This document shows positions 1-9,080 of a stretch of DNA of 64,000 nt, piece by piece. The stretch comes from PXAP01 sp964520585 (GTDB lineage: Bacteria; Bacteroidota; Bacteroidia; Bacteroidales; PUMT01). The notes below the pieces were generated by a model. That model had not been told where the DNA came from. It did no database searches and saw only the letters and a list, made by a program, of their open reading frames with translations. Both the position numbers and the translations under genes were made by a program. The stretch lies in NCBI GenBank assembly GCA_964520585.1, contig CAZFOO010000001.1:30737-94736 (forward strand). The letters run 5' to 3'. Position 1 is the first letter of the stretch; each line of letters begins with the position of its first letter.

Positions 1-825
1 ATCGAACATATTATTGCAGGTAAAGTAGAGTATATTGTAGCCCTTGGGACAACCGGAGAATCCGTAACATTAAATGCCGATGAAAAGGCTGCAGTTATAA
101 ACTATGTTCTTGAGGCAGTGGATGGAAGAGTGCCGGTGGTAATGGGCATAGGTGGTAATAATACACATGAAGTTGAAAGGGCAGTAAAAAAAGTAAGTAG
201 AGATAATCTGCCGGTTGCCGGAATTTTGTCTGTTTCCCCTTATTATAACAAACCATCTCAGGAAGGTATTTACGAACACTATAAAAAAATTTCCTTAGTC
301 TCCGATCTGCCTGTTATACTGTACAATGTTCCCGGCCGCACCGGGATGAATATATCTGCATCAACCACCTTGAGACTGGCCCGTGATTTTGGAAATATTA
401 TAGGAATTAAAGAAGCATCAGGCGATCTCAACCAGGTTAATCATATTATTAAGGATAAGCCAAAAGATTTTTTGATAATCTCCGGTGATGATCAACTTAC
501 CCTCCCAATGATAGCTCTTGGCGGATCGGGAGCAATATCTGTTTCGGCCAATGCTTTCCCTTTGGAGTTCTCAGAGATGGTGCGCCTGGCATTAAAAGGT
601 AAATTCAAAAAGGCTCAGGAAATACAAAATGCACTACTGGATATAATGGATACTCATTTTGCAGAAGGTAATCCCGCCGGAGTAAAGGGTAGTCTTGCGA
701 TAAAAAAGCTGATCTGCAACAATCTGAGACTGCCTTTGTGCCGTCTCTCAAAATCGACATATGGTCAACTTAAAGCATTTATTGAAGAGCTTGAGATCAA
801 AAAAGCCTTCCTGCCTTTAAATTGA
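1..825 (+). CDS. dapA: 4-hydroxy-tetrahydrodipicolinate synthase, 5' end missing
   Basis: DapA condenses pyruvate with aspartate semialdehyde, the first committed step of lysine and diaminopimelate synthesis in the cytoplasm. The reading frame is open from the first base of the window, so the N-terminus (roughly 20-25 residues) lies outside. Visible family signatures are LGTTGES near the start, the SPYYNKPSQEG segment, the catalytic tyrosine in ILYNVPGRTG, and the Schiff-base lysine in IGIKEASGD. The C-terminus is complete and of normal length. There is no obvious operon partner; the next gene starts 67 bp downstream on the same strand and is not part of lysine synthesis. The identification is secure; dihydrodipicolinate-synthase paralogues such as N-acetylneuraminate lyase are less likely given the exact GTTGES and PGRTG motifs. 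Confidence 0.95.
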   Translation: MEHIIAGKVEYIVALGTTGESVTLNADEKAAVINYVLEAVDGRVPVVMGIGGNNTHEVERAVKKVSRDNLPVAGILSVSPYYNKPSQEGIYEHYKKISLVSDLPVILYNVPGRTGMNISASTTLRLARDFGNIIGIKEASGDLNQVNHIIKDKPKDFLIISGDDQLTLPMIALGGSGAISVSANAFPLEFSEMVRLALKGKFKKAQEIQNALLDIMDTHFAEGNPAGVKGSLAIKKLICNNLRLPLCRLSKSTYGQLKAFIEELEIKKAFLPLN

Positions 826-892
826 ACTTTTTTGCCATACCGGTGTTAGACTTGAAAATAGATTTTCACGGATTTTCAAAATATTTTATATT

Positions 893-1474
893 ATGGCATT
901 TACCCTTCAATTGAATGAAAAAGCACCGGGTTTCAATTTACCGGCAACAGACGGGAAAACATACTCCCTGAACGATTTCAACGATGCTAAAGTCCTCGTT
1001 GTGTTTTTCACCTGCAATCATTGTCCTTATGTAATAGGGTCTGATGAGATAACACGTTCCACAGCCGGGAAGTTTGCTTCCAGGGGGGTTCGGTTTGTTG
1101 GAATTAACTCAAACAGCAAAAATACATATCCTGAGGATGATTTTCCCCATATGATTCAAAGAATGGAAAAGTACCGGTTTCCCTGGGTTTATCTTTATGA
1201 TGAATCACAGGAGGTTGCAATGAAATATGGTGCATTGCGAACCCCGCATTTTTTTGTGTTTGACAACGACCGGAATCTGATCTATACAGGCCGGGCAGTT
1301 GATTCTCCAAGAGATAGTTCAAAAATAACCGTAAATGACCTTGAAAATGCAATAGAGAATCATTTGTCCGGCGACCCTGTCCGCACACCCATTACAAATC
1401 CCATAGGCTGTAATGTAAAATGGGATGGAAAGGATGCGCACTGGATGCCTGCTGATGCATGCGATCTAGTATAG
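893..1474 (+). CDS. Thioredoxin-fold redoxin (AhpC/TSA-like) family protein
   Basis: This 193-residue protein has the AhpC/TSA-redoxin fold: an N-terminal APGFNLPATDGKTYSL segment typical of peroxiredoxin-like proteins, then FFTCNHCPYV, which carries a CxxC pair, and a cis-proline region at RTPHFFVFD. No signal peptide is visible, so it should act in the cytoplasm. Bacteroidota carry many such proteins annotated as thioredoxin family; the exact electron donor and substrate cannot be read from sequence. The CNHC motif sits where the CxxC of thioredoxin lies, which suggests disulfide exchange rather than classic peroxidase chemistry, but that is inference. The ATG at 893 is the only sensible start. 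It stands alone between dapA and the convergent S9 peptidase. Confidence 0.85.
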   Translation: MAFTLQLNEKAPGFNLPATDGKTYSLNDFNDAKVLVVFFTCNHCPYVIGSDEITRSTAGKFASRGVRFVGINSNSKNTYPEDDFPHMIQRMEKYRFPWVYLYDESQEVAMKYGALRTPHFFVFDNDRNLIYTGRAVDSPRDSSKITVNDLENAIENHLSGDPVRTPITNPIGCNVKWDGKDAHWMPADACDLV

Positions 1475-1533
1475 ACCGGATATTCTTATGCATTAATATT
1501 TTTCAAAGTGAGCAATATGTTATTACAAGGAAT

Positions 1534-4278
1534 TTAGTTCCCGCTGTAAGGCACTCCTTCAATAATCCATTCCGCCGGCTCATATCCCCTCAGGTGATAA
1601 TCAAAGTATTCTTTCATCCTGATGGTATAATCCACTTTGTTCTGATACTTTTGAGGATGATGCGGTTCATCCCTGTATTGAAGGAATATAATGTCTTTTT
1701 CCGCCCTTCTCATCGCCAGGTACAACTCAATGGATTGTTCCCAGGGGACGGCTTCATCATCATCACCATGCATGATCAACATAGGTGTATTTATTTCGTG
1801 AGCATAAAACAGCGGTGAATTCTCTATATACAGATAGCGCTTTTCAAAAATAGAGGACCCCAGACGGCTCTGTCCGGTTTCATACTGGAACTGCCTGGCC
1901 ATTCCGCTGCCCCATCTGATGCCACCATAAGCGCTGGTCATATTAGATACCGGAGCTCCTGCTATGGCAGCCCTGAATATATCGGTCTGCGTTACCACGT
2001 AGGCAGTCTGGTAACCACTCCAGGAATGGCCGTGCAATCCAATTGCATCAGGATCTGCAACTCCTTCATCAATGAGCTTTTGAATTGCCGGAACAAGCGA
2101 GTTAACAGCCGACATTCCCGGTCGCCCTGTTTTAAAATGGACATCGGGTAAAAAAACAACATAACCATTGCTGGCATAATATCCGAATGATGGCCGGTGG
2201 TTTATTACCGTCTGATTAAAATCGTGAAGTCTCTGGGAGAACTTTTCATAGTAATATACAAATACCGGATAGGTCTTTGACGGATCATAATCACCGGGTT
2301 TGATCACCACGCCCTGCAAAGGCACTCCATCGGCCGAAGTAAATGACAACAGTTCAGCCGAACCCCAGTTGAAACTGTCGATTTGCTCACTGAGGAAAGA
2401 GACTCTTTCCGGGTCTCTGAAGCGGCTGCCGGTAACCCAAAGATCGGGAAATTCATCATAAGATTCCCTTGAATATACGATGGTGTTTTTATCGCCAGAG
2501 AGGAGCCGGAAACGGAGGTTCATCCCTTCATCTTTTAATAGGTTCAATTTATCCCTGTCCAGTCTGGCAGAGTAAAGAGCCCTGACCTTGGTATTTTCAT
2601 TAAAGCCTTCAATATATACTTCTTCCCGGAGTCCGAACAGAGGTTTTTCATCCATCTTTCTAATCCGGAAAACAGTTTGCTTATCTCTTCCTTCACCGTC
2701 GGTTATATTTTTCATATCACCGGTACTCAGGTTGAATAGCCAAATATCAAAACGGTCATATATCAGCACCGACTCATTGTTTTCCATCCAACCGGCTGCA
2801 CGGTAGCTTGAAGGGGGAGCAGGTCTGTCATTGGTTTCGTCATAAAAAGGAATACCTGTATCACCGGTAAGATTTATTTTTGTTCCGGATGAGATGTCAT
2901 AACCATACCAGTTTTTATCTTCAAAATATAGCACATACCGGGAATCCGGCGATATTGTGAACATGTCCCGGAGACCGGTAGCAATAAGAGATCTTTCACC
3001 GGTGTTGATATTCACGATATAAAGGTCCCTTAACCAGCCATCCCAGGTAATTTCTTTTCTGTAAGGCTGGTTAGTCGATGCTATGGCAAAATTGCCATTT
3101 AGTGCCGGCTCTACATTTGTGATGTTTTTATCTGCAAGCTGTACAACCCTGTTTTCCTTTAAATGAAATACAGAAATGAGATTCTGTCTGCTTAGCTGAC
3201 TCCACATACTTTTTTCGTGTGTTTTGATCAGGGGGTCCTCTCCGTGCCAGATGTCGACCTCTGCTTTATTACTGATTGAATCAATATCAGATTCAAATAC
3301 TTCCTTATCATTGTCAGCCGCCGAATACCGGTCGGGACGGAAACCGAAAAACAATCTTTGTCCGTCATTGCTCCATGTCAGGTTGTTGTCGAAGGGCAGG
3401 AAATATCCTTCGGGTGCATCCTGCTGAGTCAGCAGGGGCCTAGGGGACCGGCCTTTTTGCCATTGGTAAAGAACAGCTGTTTCAATAGTATCTTTTTCCA
3501 TGTCTTCAGCCCGCATATAGGCAAGTGCCGACTCTTTTTCGTACCACTCAAACCGGTTGAATTTTGCTTTTCCTGTGGTATCGATGACTTCCGGAGGGGA
3601 CTGAAGATCTTCAATTGAGATATAATACAATCCGTTCCGGCTTTCAAGCGTATCCTTTAGTGTGTATACCAGTAAAGAGGAAAGACTGTCCGCAGTCCAT
3701 GAATCCACAAAGGGAAGCTTTATTTGCTGATCGGTTTCAAGATCTTTTATAAGCAATGGACTTCCTGACTTCATTATCTTTTCATTCTGGCTCTCTGTTA
3801 AAGTTGTATCTTCGGTATTGTGATGATGGATAAAAAGTAACCGGCCTGTTTCACTGAAAGATGCCTGTTTTACATTATCGAAAGTGTTTTGTGATCCGTC
3901 AGAAGTTTTTATTAATACTGCTGCATTTTTGGGAGTTTCAGAAGGGGCCTTTCTTTCTGTTTCGGTATAGGGGGGCCGTTGGGTGAACAATACCCAGTTA
4001 CCGCCAGATGAAAAACGGGGGTTTTCTCCGCGTTCAATTCTGTATTCATTTTCATAATTGGATGAAACCAGAATGCCATATCCATCTCCCCTGTCGGGTG
4101 AAGCGCCATAAGCAAGCCAGTTCCCGCTATAATTAATTGCAGGTTGGTATATATGGTGAAAATTCATTATATCCTCCAGTTCCATGGCCCGTTTTTCCTG
4201 GGCGGTAATTAACATAACGGAAAGAAATAAAACTGTTAACAAAATGCAAAGGGTTTTCATTTTTACAGGAATATTCAT
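1534..4278 (-). CDS. Exported S9 family (prolyl oligopeptidase-like) serine peptidase
   Basis: A large secreted peptidase of about 914 residues. The N-terminus has a clear signal peptide (MKTLCILLTVLFLSV... ending near ITAQ), then a long beta-propeller-like region with repeated tryptophan/aspartate-rich strands, then a C-terminal alpha/beta hydrolase domain. The catalytic triad is visible: Ser in GHSWSG (about residue 752), Asp in HGDDDEAVP (about 841) and His in DEPHHP (about 873). Family S9 members cleave short peptides, often after proline or with dipeptidyl specificity, in the periplasm. I place the start at 4278 or 4260; the frame extends upstream to 4347 but that would overlap truA and precede the signal peptide with a basic stretch. 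truA ends 28 bp upstream on the same strand, so both may be cotranscribed. Confidence 0.9.
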   Translation of the reverse strand: MNIPVKMKTLCILLTVLFLSVMLITAQEKRAMELEDIMNFHHIYQPAINYSGNWLAYGASPDRGDGYGILVSSNYENEYRIERGENPRFSSGGNWVLFTQRPPYTETERKAPSETPKNAAVLIKTSDGSQNTFDNVKQASFSETGRLLFIHHHNTEDTTLTESQNEKIMKSGSPLLIKDLETDQQIKLPFVDSWTADSLSSLLVYTLKDTLESRNGLYYISIEDLQSPPEVIDTTGKAKFNRFEWYEKESALAYMRAEDMEKDTIETAVLYQWQKGRSPRPLLTQQDAPEGYFLPFDNNLTWSNDGQRLFFGFRPDRYSAADNDKEVFESDIDSISNKAEVDIWHGEDPLIKTHEKSMWSQLSRQNLISVFHLKENRVVQLADKNITNVEPALNGNFAIASTNQPYRKEITWDGWLRDLYIVNINTGERSLIATGLRDMFTISPDSRYVLYFEDKNWYGYDISSGTKINLTGDTGIPFYDETNDRPAPPSSYRAAGWMENNESVLIYDRFDIWLFNLSTGDMKNITDGEGRDKQTVFRIRKMDEKPLFGLREEVYIEGFNENTKVRALYSARLDRDKLNLLKDEGMNLRFRLLSGDKNTIVYSRESYDEFPDLWVTGSRFRDPERVSFLSEQIDSFNWGSAELLSFTSADGVPLQGVVIKPGDYDPSKTYPVFVYYYEKFSQRLHDFNQTVINHRPSFGYYASNGYVVFLPDVHFKTGRPGMSAVNSLVPAIQKLIDEGVADPDAIGLHGHSWSGYQTAYVVTQTDIFRAAIAGAPVSNMTSAYGGIRWGSGMARQFQYETGQSRLGSSIFEKRYLYIENSPLFYAHEINTPMLIMHGDDDEAVPWEQSIELYLAMRRAEKDIIFLQYRDEPHHPQKYQNKVDYTIRMKEYFDYHLRGYEPAEWIIEGVPYSGN

Positions 4279-4306
4279 ATTATACTGTTTTAAATTGTTT
4301 TTTGGT

Positions 4307-5074
4307 TTAAATGATTTTTTTAGACATAATTTCAGCCGGATATTCAATATCTGTCAGAAAAAGTCCCTGGGCAGGAGCAGATGTCCCTGCTGCAGAACGG
4401 CTTCTGGCTTCGATTATCTTTCTGAACTCCTCAACAGATATTTTGCCAAATCCTGCCTCCAGGATTGTTCCTACAATGGCTCTTACCATGTTCCTTAAGA
4501 ATCTGTCTGCTTGAACGGTAAAAATAAGCATTTCTCCGGTTTCTTCCCATTTTGCCTCCTTAATATGGCAGATATGGGTCCTTACGTTCGTATTTGTCCG
4601 GCAAAATGAGCTGAAATCTTTGTGCCTGATCAGTTCTGCAGCTGCCTTGTTCATTTCAACCATGTCGAGAAAAGCATTGATATGGTAGGATGTTTCCTGT
4701 TTAAAAGGATTTTTGCGCGGACTAATATAATATTTGTACGTCCGTGATAAGGCGCTGAACCTGCTGTGATCTTTCTTATTTACTGGAAAAATGCTCATAA
4801 CGGCAATATCGTGAGGGAGCATATGATTGAGTTTGCGGACGGTTTCCTGAAGTGGCAGGATCAAGGATGAACCTGTATCAAAGTGAGCCACAAAATAGCT
4901 TGCATGAACTCCCGAATCTGTTCTTCCTGCCCCGGTAACACGGACAGGTTCTTTGATCAGCAAGGCAATCGCCTCTTCAATTATTTGCTGAATACTTATT
5001 GCGTTTGGCTGTATCTGCCATCCGCTGTAGGCTGTTCCCTTGAATGCCAGTTCTATGAAATAACGCTGTTCCAA
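4307..5074 (-). CDS. truA: tRNA pseudouridine(38-40) synthase TruA
   Basis: TruA isomerises uridines 38-40 in the anticodon arm of several tRNAs. The 255-residue length is normal. The catalytic aspartate is D53 in GRTDSGVHA, preceded by FKGTAYSGWQ near the N-terminus; the later SFCRTNTNVRT and RFLRNMVRAIVG segments are also family hallmarks. The gene is followed at 28 bp by the S9 peptidase start and is divergent from prfC across a 234-bp intergenic region that would hold both promoters. The C-terminal residues after PAEI are short and variable, as usual. Confidence 0.96.
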   Translation of the reverse strand: MEQRYFIELAFKGTAYSGWQIQPNAISIQQIIEEAIALLIKEPVRVTGAGRTDSGVHASYFVAHFDTGSSLILPLQETVRKLNHMLPHDIAVMSIFPVNKKDHSRFSALSRTYKYYISPRKNPFKQETSYHINAFLDMVEMNKAAAELIRHKDFSSFCRTNTNVRTHICHIKEAKWEETGEMLIFTVQADRFLRNMVRAIVGTILEAGFGKISVEEFRKIIEARSRSAAGTSAPAQGLFLTDIEYPAEIMSKKII

Positions 5075-5274
5075 ATCAATCGTGGCTTATTTTATATATG
5101 GCTGTTTAATGTTAAACGATAACCAGGGCAAATTTAACTGATTCGACATTAACTCAAAATATACTTCATCATCAAAAGTGAAAGAATATGATTGATCAGG
5201 GCAGGAGCTTATTTCTTTTGGCTGCCGGGTTGATGCAAAAGAGGGCAGGGTTTTATTCTTTAACAGGGAAGTGT

Positions 5275-5282
5275 TACTTTTG
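5275..5282 (+). promoter_or_regulatory. Putative Bacteroidota -7 box for prfC
   Basis: TACTTTTG matches the Bacteroidota primary-sigma -7 consensus TAnnTTTG. A poor -33 box (TTTT at 5251-5254) lies about 20 bp upstream. A transcript starting near 5289 would have a leader of about 20 nt before the prfC ATG at 5309. Seen as a motif match only. Confidence 0.45.
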
Positions 5283-5308
5283 CATGTTTAAATATATCAA
5301 AAGTAATA

Positions 5309-6886
5309 ATGAGTATCAGAAAAGAGATCGACAGAAGACGGACATTTGGAATAATAAGTCACCCGGATGCCGGGAAGACAACCCTTACAGAAAAGCTTCT
5401 GCTTTTTGGCGGAGCTATACAGGTTGCAGGAGCCGTAAAATCAAACAAAATAAAGAAAGGTGCTACCAGTGATTTTATGGAGATTGAAAGGCAAAGGGGA
5501 ATATCTGTTGCCACCTCTGTAATGGGATTTGAGTATGAAGGTTACAAGGTCAATATTCTTGACACTCCGGGGCACCAGGATTTTGCCGAGGATACATACC
5601 GGACCCTGACTGCTGTGGATAGTGTAATTATTGTAATTGATGCTGCAAAAGGAGTAGAAACGCAGACCCGGAAACTGATGGAGGTCTGCCGTATGAGAAA
5701 AACTCCTGTTATCGTGTTTATTAATAAGATGGACAGGCCGGCAATGGATCCGTTTGAATTGCTTGACGATGTTGAAAAGGAGCTTGAGATACAGGTATGT
5801 CCGCTGAGCTGGCCAATCAGCAACGGTCCTGATTTTAGGGGTGTGTTTAATATATTTGAACAGAAGTTGAATCTTTTCACTTCCGATGATAAGCAAAGGC
5901 TGGGGGACAGCATAGAAGTGAAAGATATTTTTTCCGGCGAAGCGGATAAATATATTCAACCACATGCTGAAAACCTCAAAGAAGAAGTGGAACTTGCCTC
6001 GGGGGGGTATCCTTCATTTAACAGGGAATCATATCTGGCCGCCGAACTGGCTCCTGTCTTTTTTGGTTCGGCACTGAATAATTTTGGAGTAAAGGAATTA
6101 CTGGATTGTTTTTTGGAAATTGCTCCTAAACCGGCTGATACCGATGCAGTGGAAAGAACCGTAAGTGCCTCTGAAAAGAGTTTCACCGGATTTGTTTTCA
6201 AGATACATGCCAATATGGATCCGAATCATCGCGACAGACTGGCTTTCGTGAAAATATGTTCTGGTGTTTTTGAACGTAATAAAGCTTATCACCATACACG
6301 TTCAGGAAAAAACCTTAAATTTTCCAGTCCCACAGCATTTATGGCAGAAAAAAAATCGGTAGTTGACCAGGCATATCCCGGAGATATTGTGGGCTTGCAT
6401 GATACCGGGAATTTTAAGATCGGAGATACTCTTACAGAAGGAGAAGCGCTTAATTTTAAAGGCATTCCAAGTTTTTCTCCGGAATTTTTCAGATATGTTG
6501 AAAACGATGATCCCCTTAAATTCAAGCAACTGGCAAAAGGACTGGATCACCTGATGGATGAGGGGGTAGCCCAGTTATTTACTAATCAGGCCAATGGCAG
6601 AAAAATAATAGGAACAGTAGGACCGCTTCAGTTTGATGTGATACAGTTCAGGCTCAGGCATGAATATGGGGCATCGTGCAGGTATGAGTCCCTGCAGCTT
6701 TATAAAGCCTGCTGGATGGAAAGTTTTAGTAAGAGTCAGCTTGAAGATTTTAAAATGCGTAAGTTGCATAATATGGCGCATGACAAATGGGGGAGGGATG
6801 TGTTCCTGGCCGAGTCAGCGTATTCATTGCAAATGGCACAGGAGAAATTTCCTGATATCAGGTTTCATTTCATCTCGGAATTCTGA
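5309..6886 (+). CDS. prfC: Peptide chain release factor 3 (RF3)
   Basis: RF3 is a translational GTPase that recycles RF1/RF2 from the ribosome after termination. The 525-residue protein shows all G motifs: HPDAGKTT (residues 18-25), the switch region ERQRGISV, DTPGHQDF, and NKMD. The AGAVKSNK segment after the P-loop separates RF3 from EF-G and other relatives. The C-terminal part with GPLQFDVIQFRL, which is the RF3-specific domain III region, is intact. The gene stands alone, divergent from truA, with a promoter-like box 27-34 bp upstream of the start. Confidence 0.97.
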   Translation: MSIRKEIDRRRTFGIISHPDAGKTTLTEKLLLFGGAIQVAGAVKSNKIKKGATSDFMEIERQRGISVATSVMGFEYEGYKVNILDTPGHQDFAEDTYRTLTAVDSVIIVIDAAKGVETQTRKLMEVCRMRKTPVIVFINKMDRPAMDPFELLDDVEKELEIQVCPLSWPISNGPDFRGVFNIFEQKLNLFTSDDKQRLGDSIEVKDIFSGEADKYIQPHAENLKEEVELASGGYPSFNRESYLAAELAPVFFGSALNNFGVKELLDCFLEIAPKPADTDAVERTVSASEKSFTGFVFKIHANMDPNHRDRLAFVKICSGVFERNKAYHHTRSGKNLKFSSPTAFMAEKKSVVDQAYPGDIVGLHDTGNFKIGDTLTEGEALNFKGIPSFSPEFFRYVENDDPLKFKQLAKGLDHLMDEGVAQLFTNQANGRKIIGTVGPLQFDVIQFRLRHEYGASCRYESLQLYKACWMESFSKSQLEDFKMRKLHNMAHDKWGRDVFLAESAYSLQMAQEKFPDIRFHFISEF

Positions 6887-7292
6887 CATGATTTTTTTGA
6901 GATAATTTTCTCAAGGGCACAAGAAATTCATTGAGGGTAAGATTACCTTAATGATAAATTTCAAGGTAATTCAGGCAGAATAATAATGCCATCAGGGCCG
7001 GTGATTTTTAGTCTTATTTGGAAATTTACGGCCTGATCCAGTAATGATGTAAATGACTTCTGTCATTCTTTTTAATTTCCTTTTTCCATATTTTCGCACC
7101 ATTGAATTTCGTCTGATTATCATAATGCCGCAATTACAAAATTATCGCTCTGCACTTTTCAATTTGAAATTATTTTGTACATTTGCTATCGATTTTATTA
7201 ACGGGCAGTTACTTGTTATAGATAATCAGTTCTTTAGAGTCTTTTTGAAAGATTAAACACAAATTATTATATAAAAGAAAAAACATATCCAT
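6887..7292. other. Intergenic region upstream of the V-ATPase operon (406 bp)
   Basis: No gene is credible here. It contains two inverted repeats: TTGAGA/TCTCAA at 6897-6914 with a 6-nt spacer, and a perfect 8-bp pair ATTACCTT/AAGGTAAT at 6942-6970 with a 13-nt spacer. Neither is followed by a T-tract on the + strand, so neither is a textbook terminator for prfC. A promoter-like box lies at 7178-7185 and would drive the V-ATPase genes. Confidence 0.6.
7178..7185 (+). promoter_or_regulatory. Putative promoter -7 box for the V-ATPase operon
   Basis: TACATTTG is an exact TAnnTTTG match. The -33 position (about 7156-7159) reads TTTT/CTTT rather than the preferred TTTG, so the upstream element is weak. 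Transcription would begin near 7192, leaving an AT-rich leader of about 100 nt before ntpE. Confidence 0.45.
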
Positions 7293-7910
7293 ATGGAAAA
7301 CAAACTTCAGGAATTAACCGAAAAAATCTACTCTGAAGGGATCGATAAAGCTAATAAGGAGGCGGAAGAAATTATTGCCAAAGCTAAGGCGGATGTCGAT
7401 AAAATGCATAAAGAGGCCGATAAAAGAGCTGCCGAGATCGTTGAGAAAGCTGAAAAGGAAGCCGAAGAGATCAAAACCAATGTTACTTCTGAGATAAAAT
7501 TATCGGCACGGCAGGCAATAAACACAATTAAGCAACAAATTACAGAACTGATTACCACTAAATCTACAGAAGAAGAGATCGAAAAAGCTTTCGAAGACAG
7601 TGGGTTTATCCGCAAAATAATTGAGACGGCAATCAAAAACTGGGATCCCAGCTCCAGCAAAGGCATTGACGTAGCTGTATTACTTCCCGAAAAAGACCGA
7701 AAAGAGCTTGATGATTATTTTAATAAAAAGCAGAAAGCACTTCTCGATGCCGGACTGGAATTGCATTTTGATGACAGCATGGAATCAGGGTTCAAAATTG
7801 GCCCTAAAGATGGTAGTTACCAGATAAGTTTTACTGAGGATGATTTTGAGAGTTTTTTCAGAAATTACCTTCGTCCGCGGACTACCGAACTTTTATATTC
7901 CACGGAATAA
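7293..7910 (+). CDS. ntpE: V-type ATPase subunit E (peripheral stalk)
   Basis: Subunit E forms the peripheral stalk (stator) that ties the catalytic A/B head to the membrane subunit I. The 205-residue protein begins with a long charged helix rich in alanine, lysine and glutamate (residues about 10-75; EEIIAKAKADVDKMHKEADK), as expected for the coiled-coil half, followed by a compact C-terminal alpha/beta domain. It is the first gene of the V-ATPase operon E-DUF2764-A-B-D-I-K, the same order as known from spirochaetes and other Bacteroidota. Sequence identity is inferred from gene position plus helix pattern; the position makes it nearly certain. Confidence 0.88.
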   Translation: MENKLQELTEKIYSEGIDKANKEAEEIIAKAKADVDKMHKEADKRAAEIVEKAEKEAEEIKTNVTSEIKLSARQAINTIKQQITELITTKSTEEEIEKAFEDSGFIRKIIETAIKNWDPSSSKGIDVAVLLPEKDRKELDDYFNKKQKALLDAGLELHFDDSMESGFKIGPKDGSYQISFTEDDFESFFRNYLRPRTTELLYSTE

Positions 7911-8037
7911 GACATAATGAGCACGATCCGAATAATACCGGCCGTGATATTATGAAGGCTTATTTACAAGAATTCATAGCCGGCCCGGTTTATTTTTATA
8001 TAATTGAAAGGAATGCCCAAACTTGTTAAGATTTATA

Positions 8038-8886
8038 ATGCTTGAGAGAAATTACTACTACCTGGTTGCAGGGTTGCCGGACATAATGCTTGATCAGAAG
8101 AAACTTACCTTTTCCCTTGAAGAATTCAGGGAAGAGATGAAGTATCATCTGCATCCGAATGATTATGGCTTTGTTGAACTCTTATTCCTGCCTGTCGATA
8201 ACCGCAATCTGCTTAATATCCTTCTCAAAAATAATGAACCATTTGATGAGTCCGGAAAATATTCACAGGAGGAGATTGAACAGGATATTAAAGATCCATC
8301 CGGCACTCTTGCATATATGCAAAAAATAATAAGTGCCTTTAAATCCGAAACTCCAGTTTTTGAGGGGTTGTCATGGGAAGACCAGCTCACATGGCTTTAC
8401 TATGAGCATGTGAAAAATTGCAGCAATGAATTTTTAAGGGACTGGTTTGAATTTGATCTCAACCTGAAAAATATTGTTGCAGGGATGAATGCAAGAAATC
8501 ATAAACTAAAAGCGGATAAGTATTTTATTGGAGATAATTTTGTTGTTCAGGCGGTCCGGAAAAGTTCCCTGAAGGATTTCGGATTGAGTAACGATTTCGA
8601 ATATATGGAAAGGCTTATTACTATCCAGGAGAATGAAAATCTTCTTGAGAGGGAGAAGGCAATGGATAATATGCGCTGGGAATATCTGGATGACCGGAAT
8701 ACCTTTAATTATTTTACTGTAGAGGTACTGCTGGCATATGTCATCAAACTTCAGATGGTTCAGCGTTGGCTCGAACTGGATATTGAGACCGGGAAGGAAA
8801 TGTTCAGGAAGCTCCTTGAAGATCTGGAGCAGAGTTATGAATTTCCTGAGGAATTTGCAATTAAAGATACCCACGCGAATCGCTAA
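8038..8886 (+). CDS. DUF2764 family protein of the V-ATPase operon
   Basis: A 282-residue soluble protein with no signal peptide or membrane segment. It begins RNYYYLVAGLPDIMLDQ after the ATG at 8038, which is the typical start of DUF2764 proteins. Members occur almost only between subunits E and A in bacterial V-ATPase operons. These operons lack a recognisable subunit C and F, and this one does too. By position it is a candidate for the missing central-stalk/rotor connector role of subunit C (d), but that is inference. An in-frame TTG at 8023 would add five residues. A short ATG-started frame of ten codons (8013-8045) overlaps the start and could couple translation, as a weak possibility. 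Confidence 0.82.
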   Translation: MLERNYYYLVAGLPDIMLDQKKLTFSLEEFREEMKYHLHPNDYGFVELLFLPVDNRNLLNILLKNNEPFDESGKYSQEEIEQDIKDPSGTLAYMQKIISAFKSETPVFEGLSWEDQLTWLYYEHVKNCSNEFLRDWFEFDLNLKNIVAGMNARNHKLKADKYFIGDNFVVQAVRKSSLKDFGLSNDFEYMERLITIQENENLLEREKAMDNMRWEYLDDRNTFNYFTVEVLLAYVIKLQMVQRWLELDIETGKEMFRKLLEDLEQSYEFPEEFAIKDTHANR

Positions 8887-9046
8887 AAATTCAATCTTGT
8901 ATCGATAGGTGTGCGTGTTATTACTATATTTTATTCAGATGGATGCCCATGATACTGAAGTCTTGCAAAATAGCATAAATAAAACAGGGCGATTCATCGG
9001 CTTTGAAATACTGTTTATGAATAACCTTGTAGATATAATTAATTAA

Positions 9047-9080
9047 TTGATTATTAATTTGATTAACCTGTTTTATATAG
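9047..9080 (+). promoter_or_regulatory. Leader element, copy A of a recurrent sequence
   Basis: The core TTATTAATTTGATTAACCTG (9051-9070) ends 10 nt before the ntpA start codon. Nearly the same sequence is found at 55468-55487, 11 nt before another start codon, and at 50867-50886 in a decayed region. Function unknown: it may be a promoter, a translation-initiation leader or a dispersed repeat. Confidence 0.4.

Noticed and set aside
6897..6914. Inverted repeat TTGAGA/TCTCAA as a terminator of prfC
   Set aside because: The T-run lies before the stem on the + strand and there is none after it, on either strand, in the right place.
8013..8045. Ten-codon frame before DUF2764 as a gene
   Set aside because: Too short to call as a gene; kept only as a low-interest observation.
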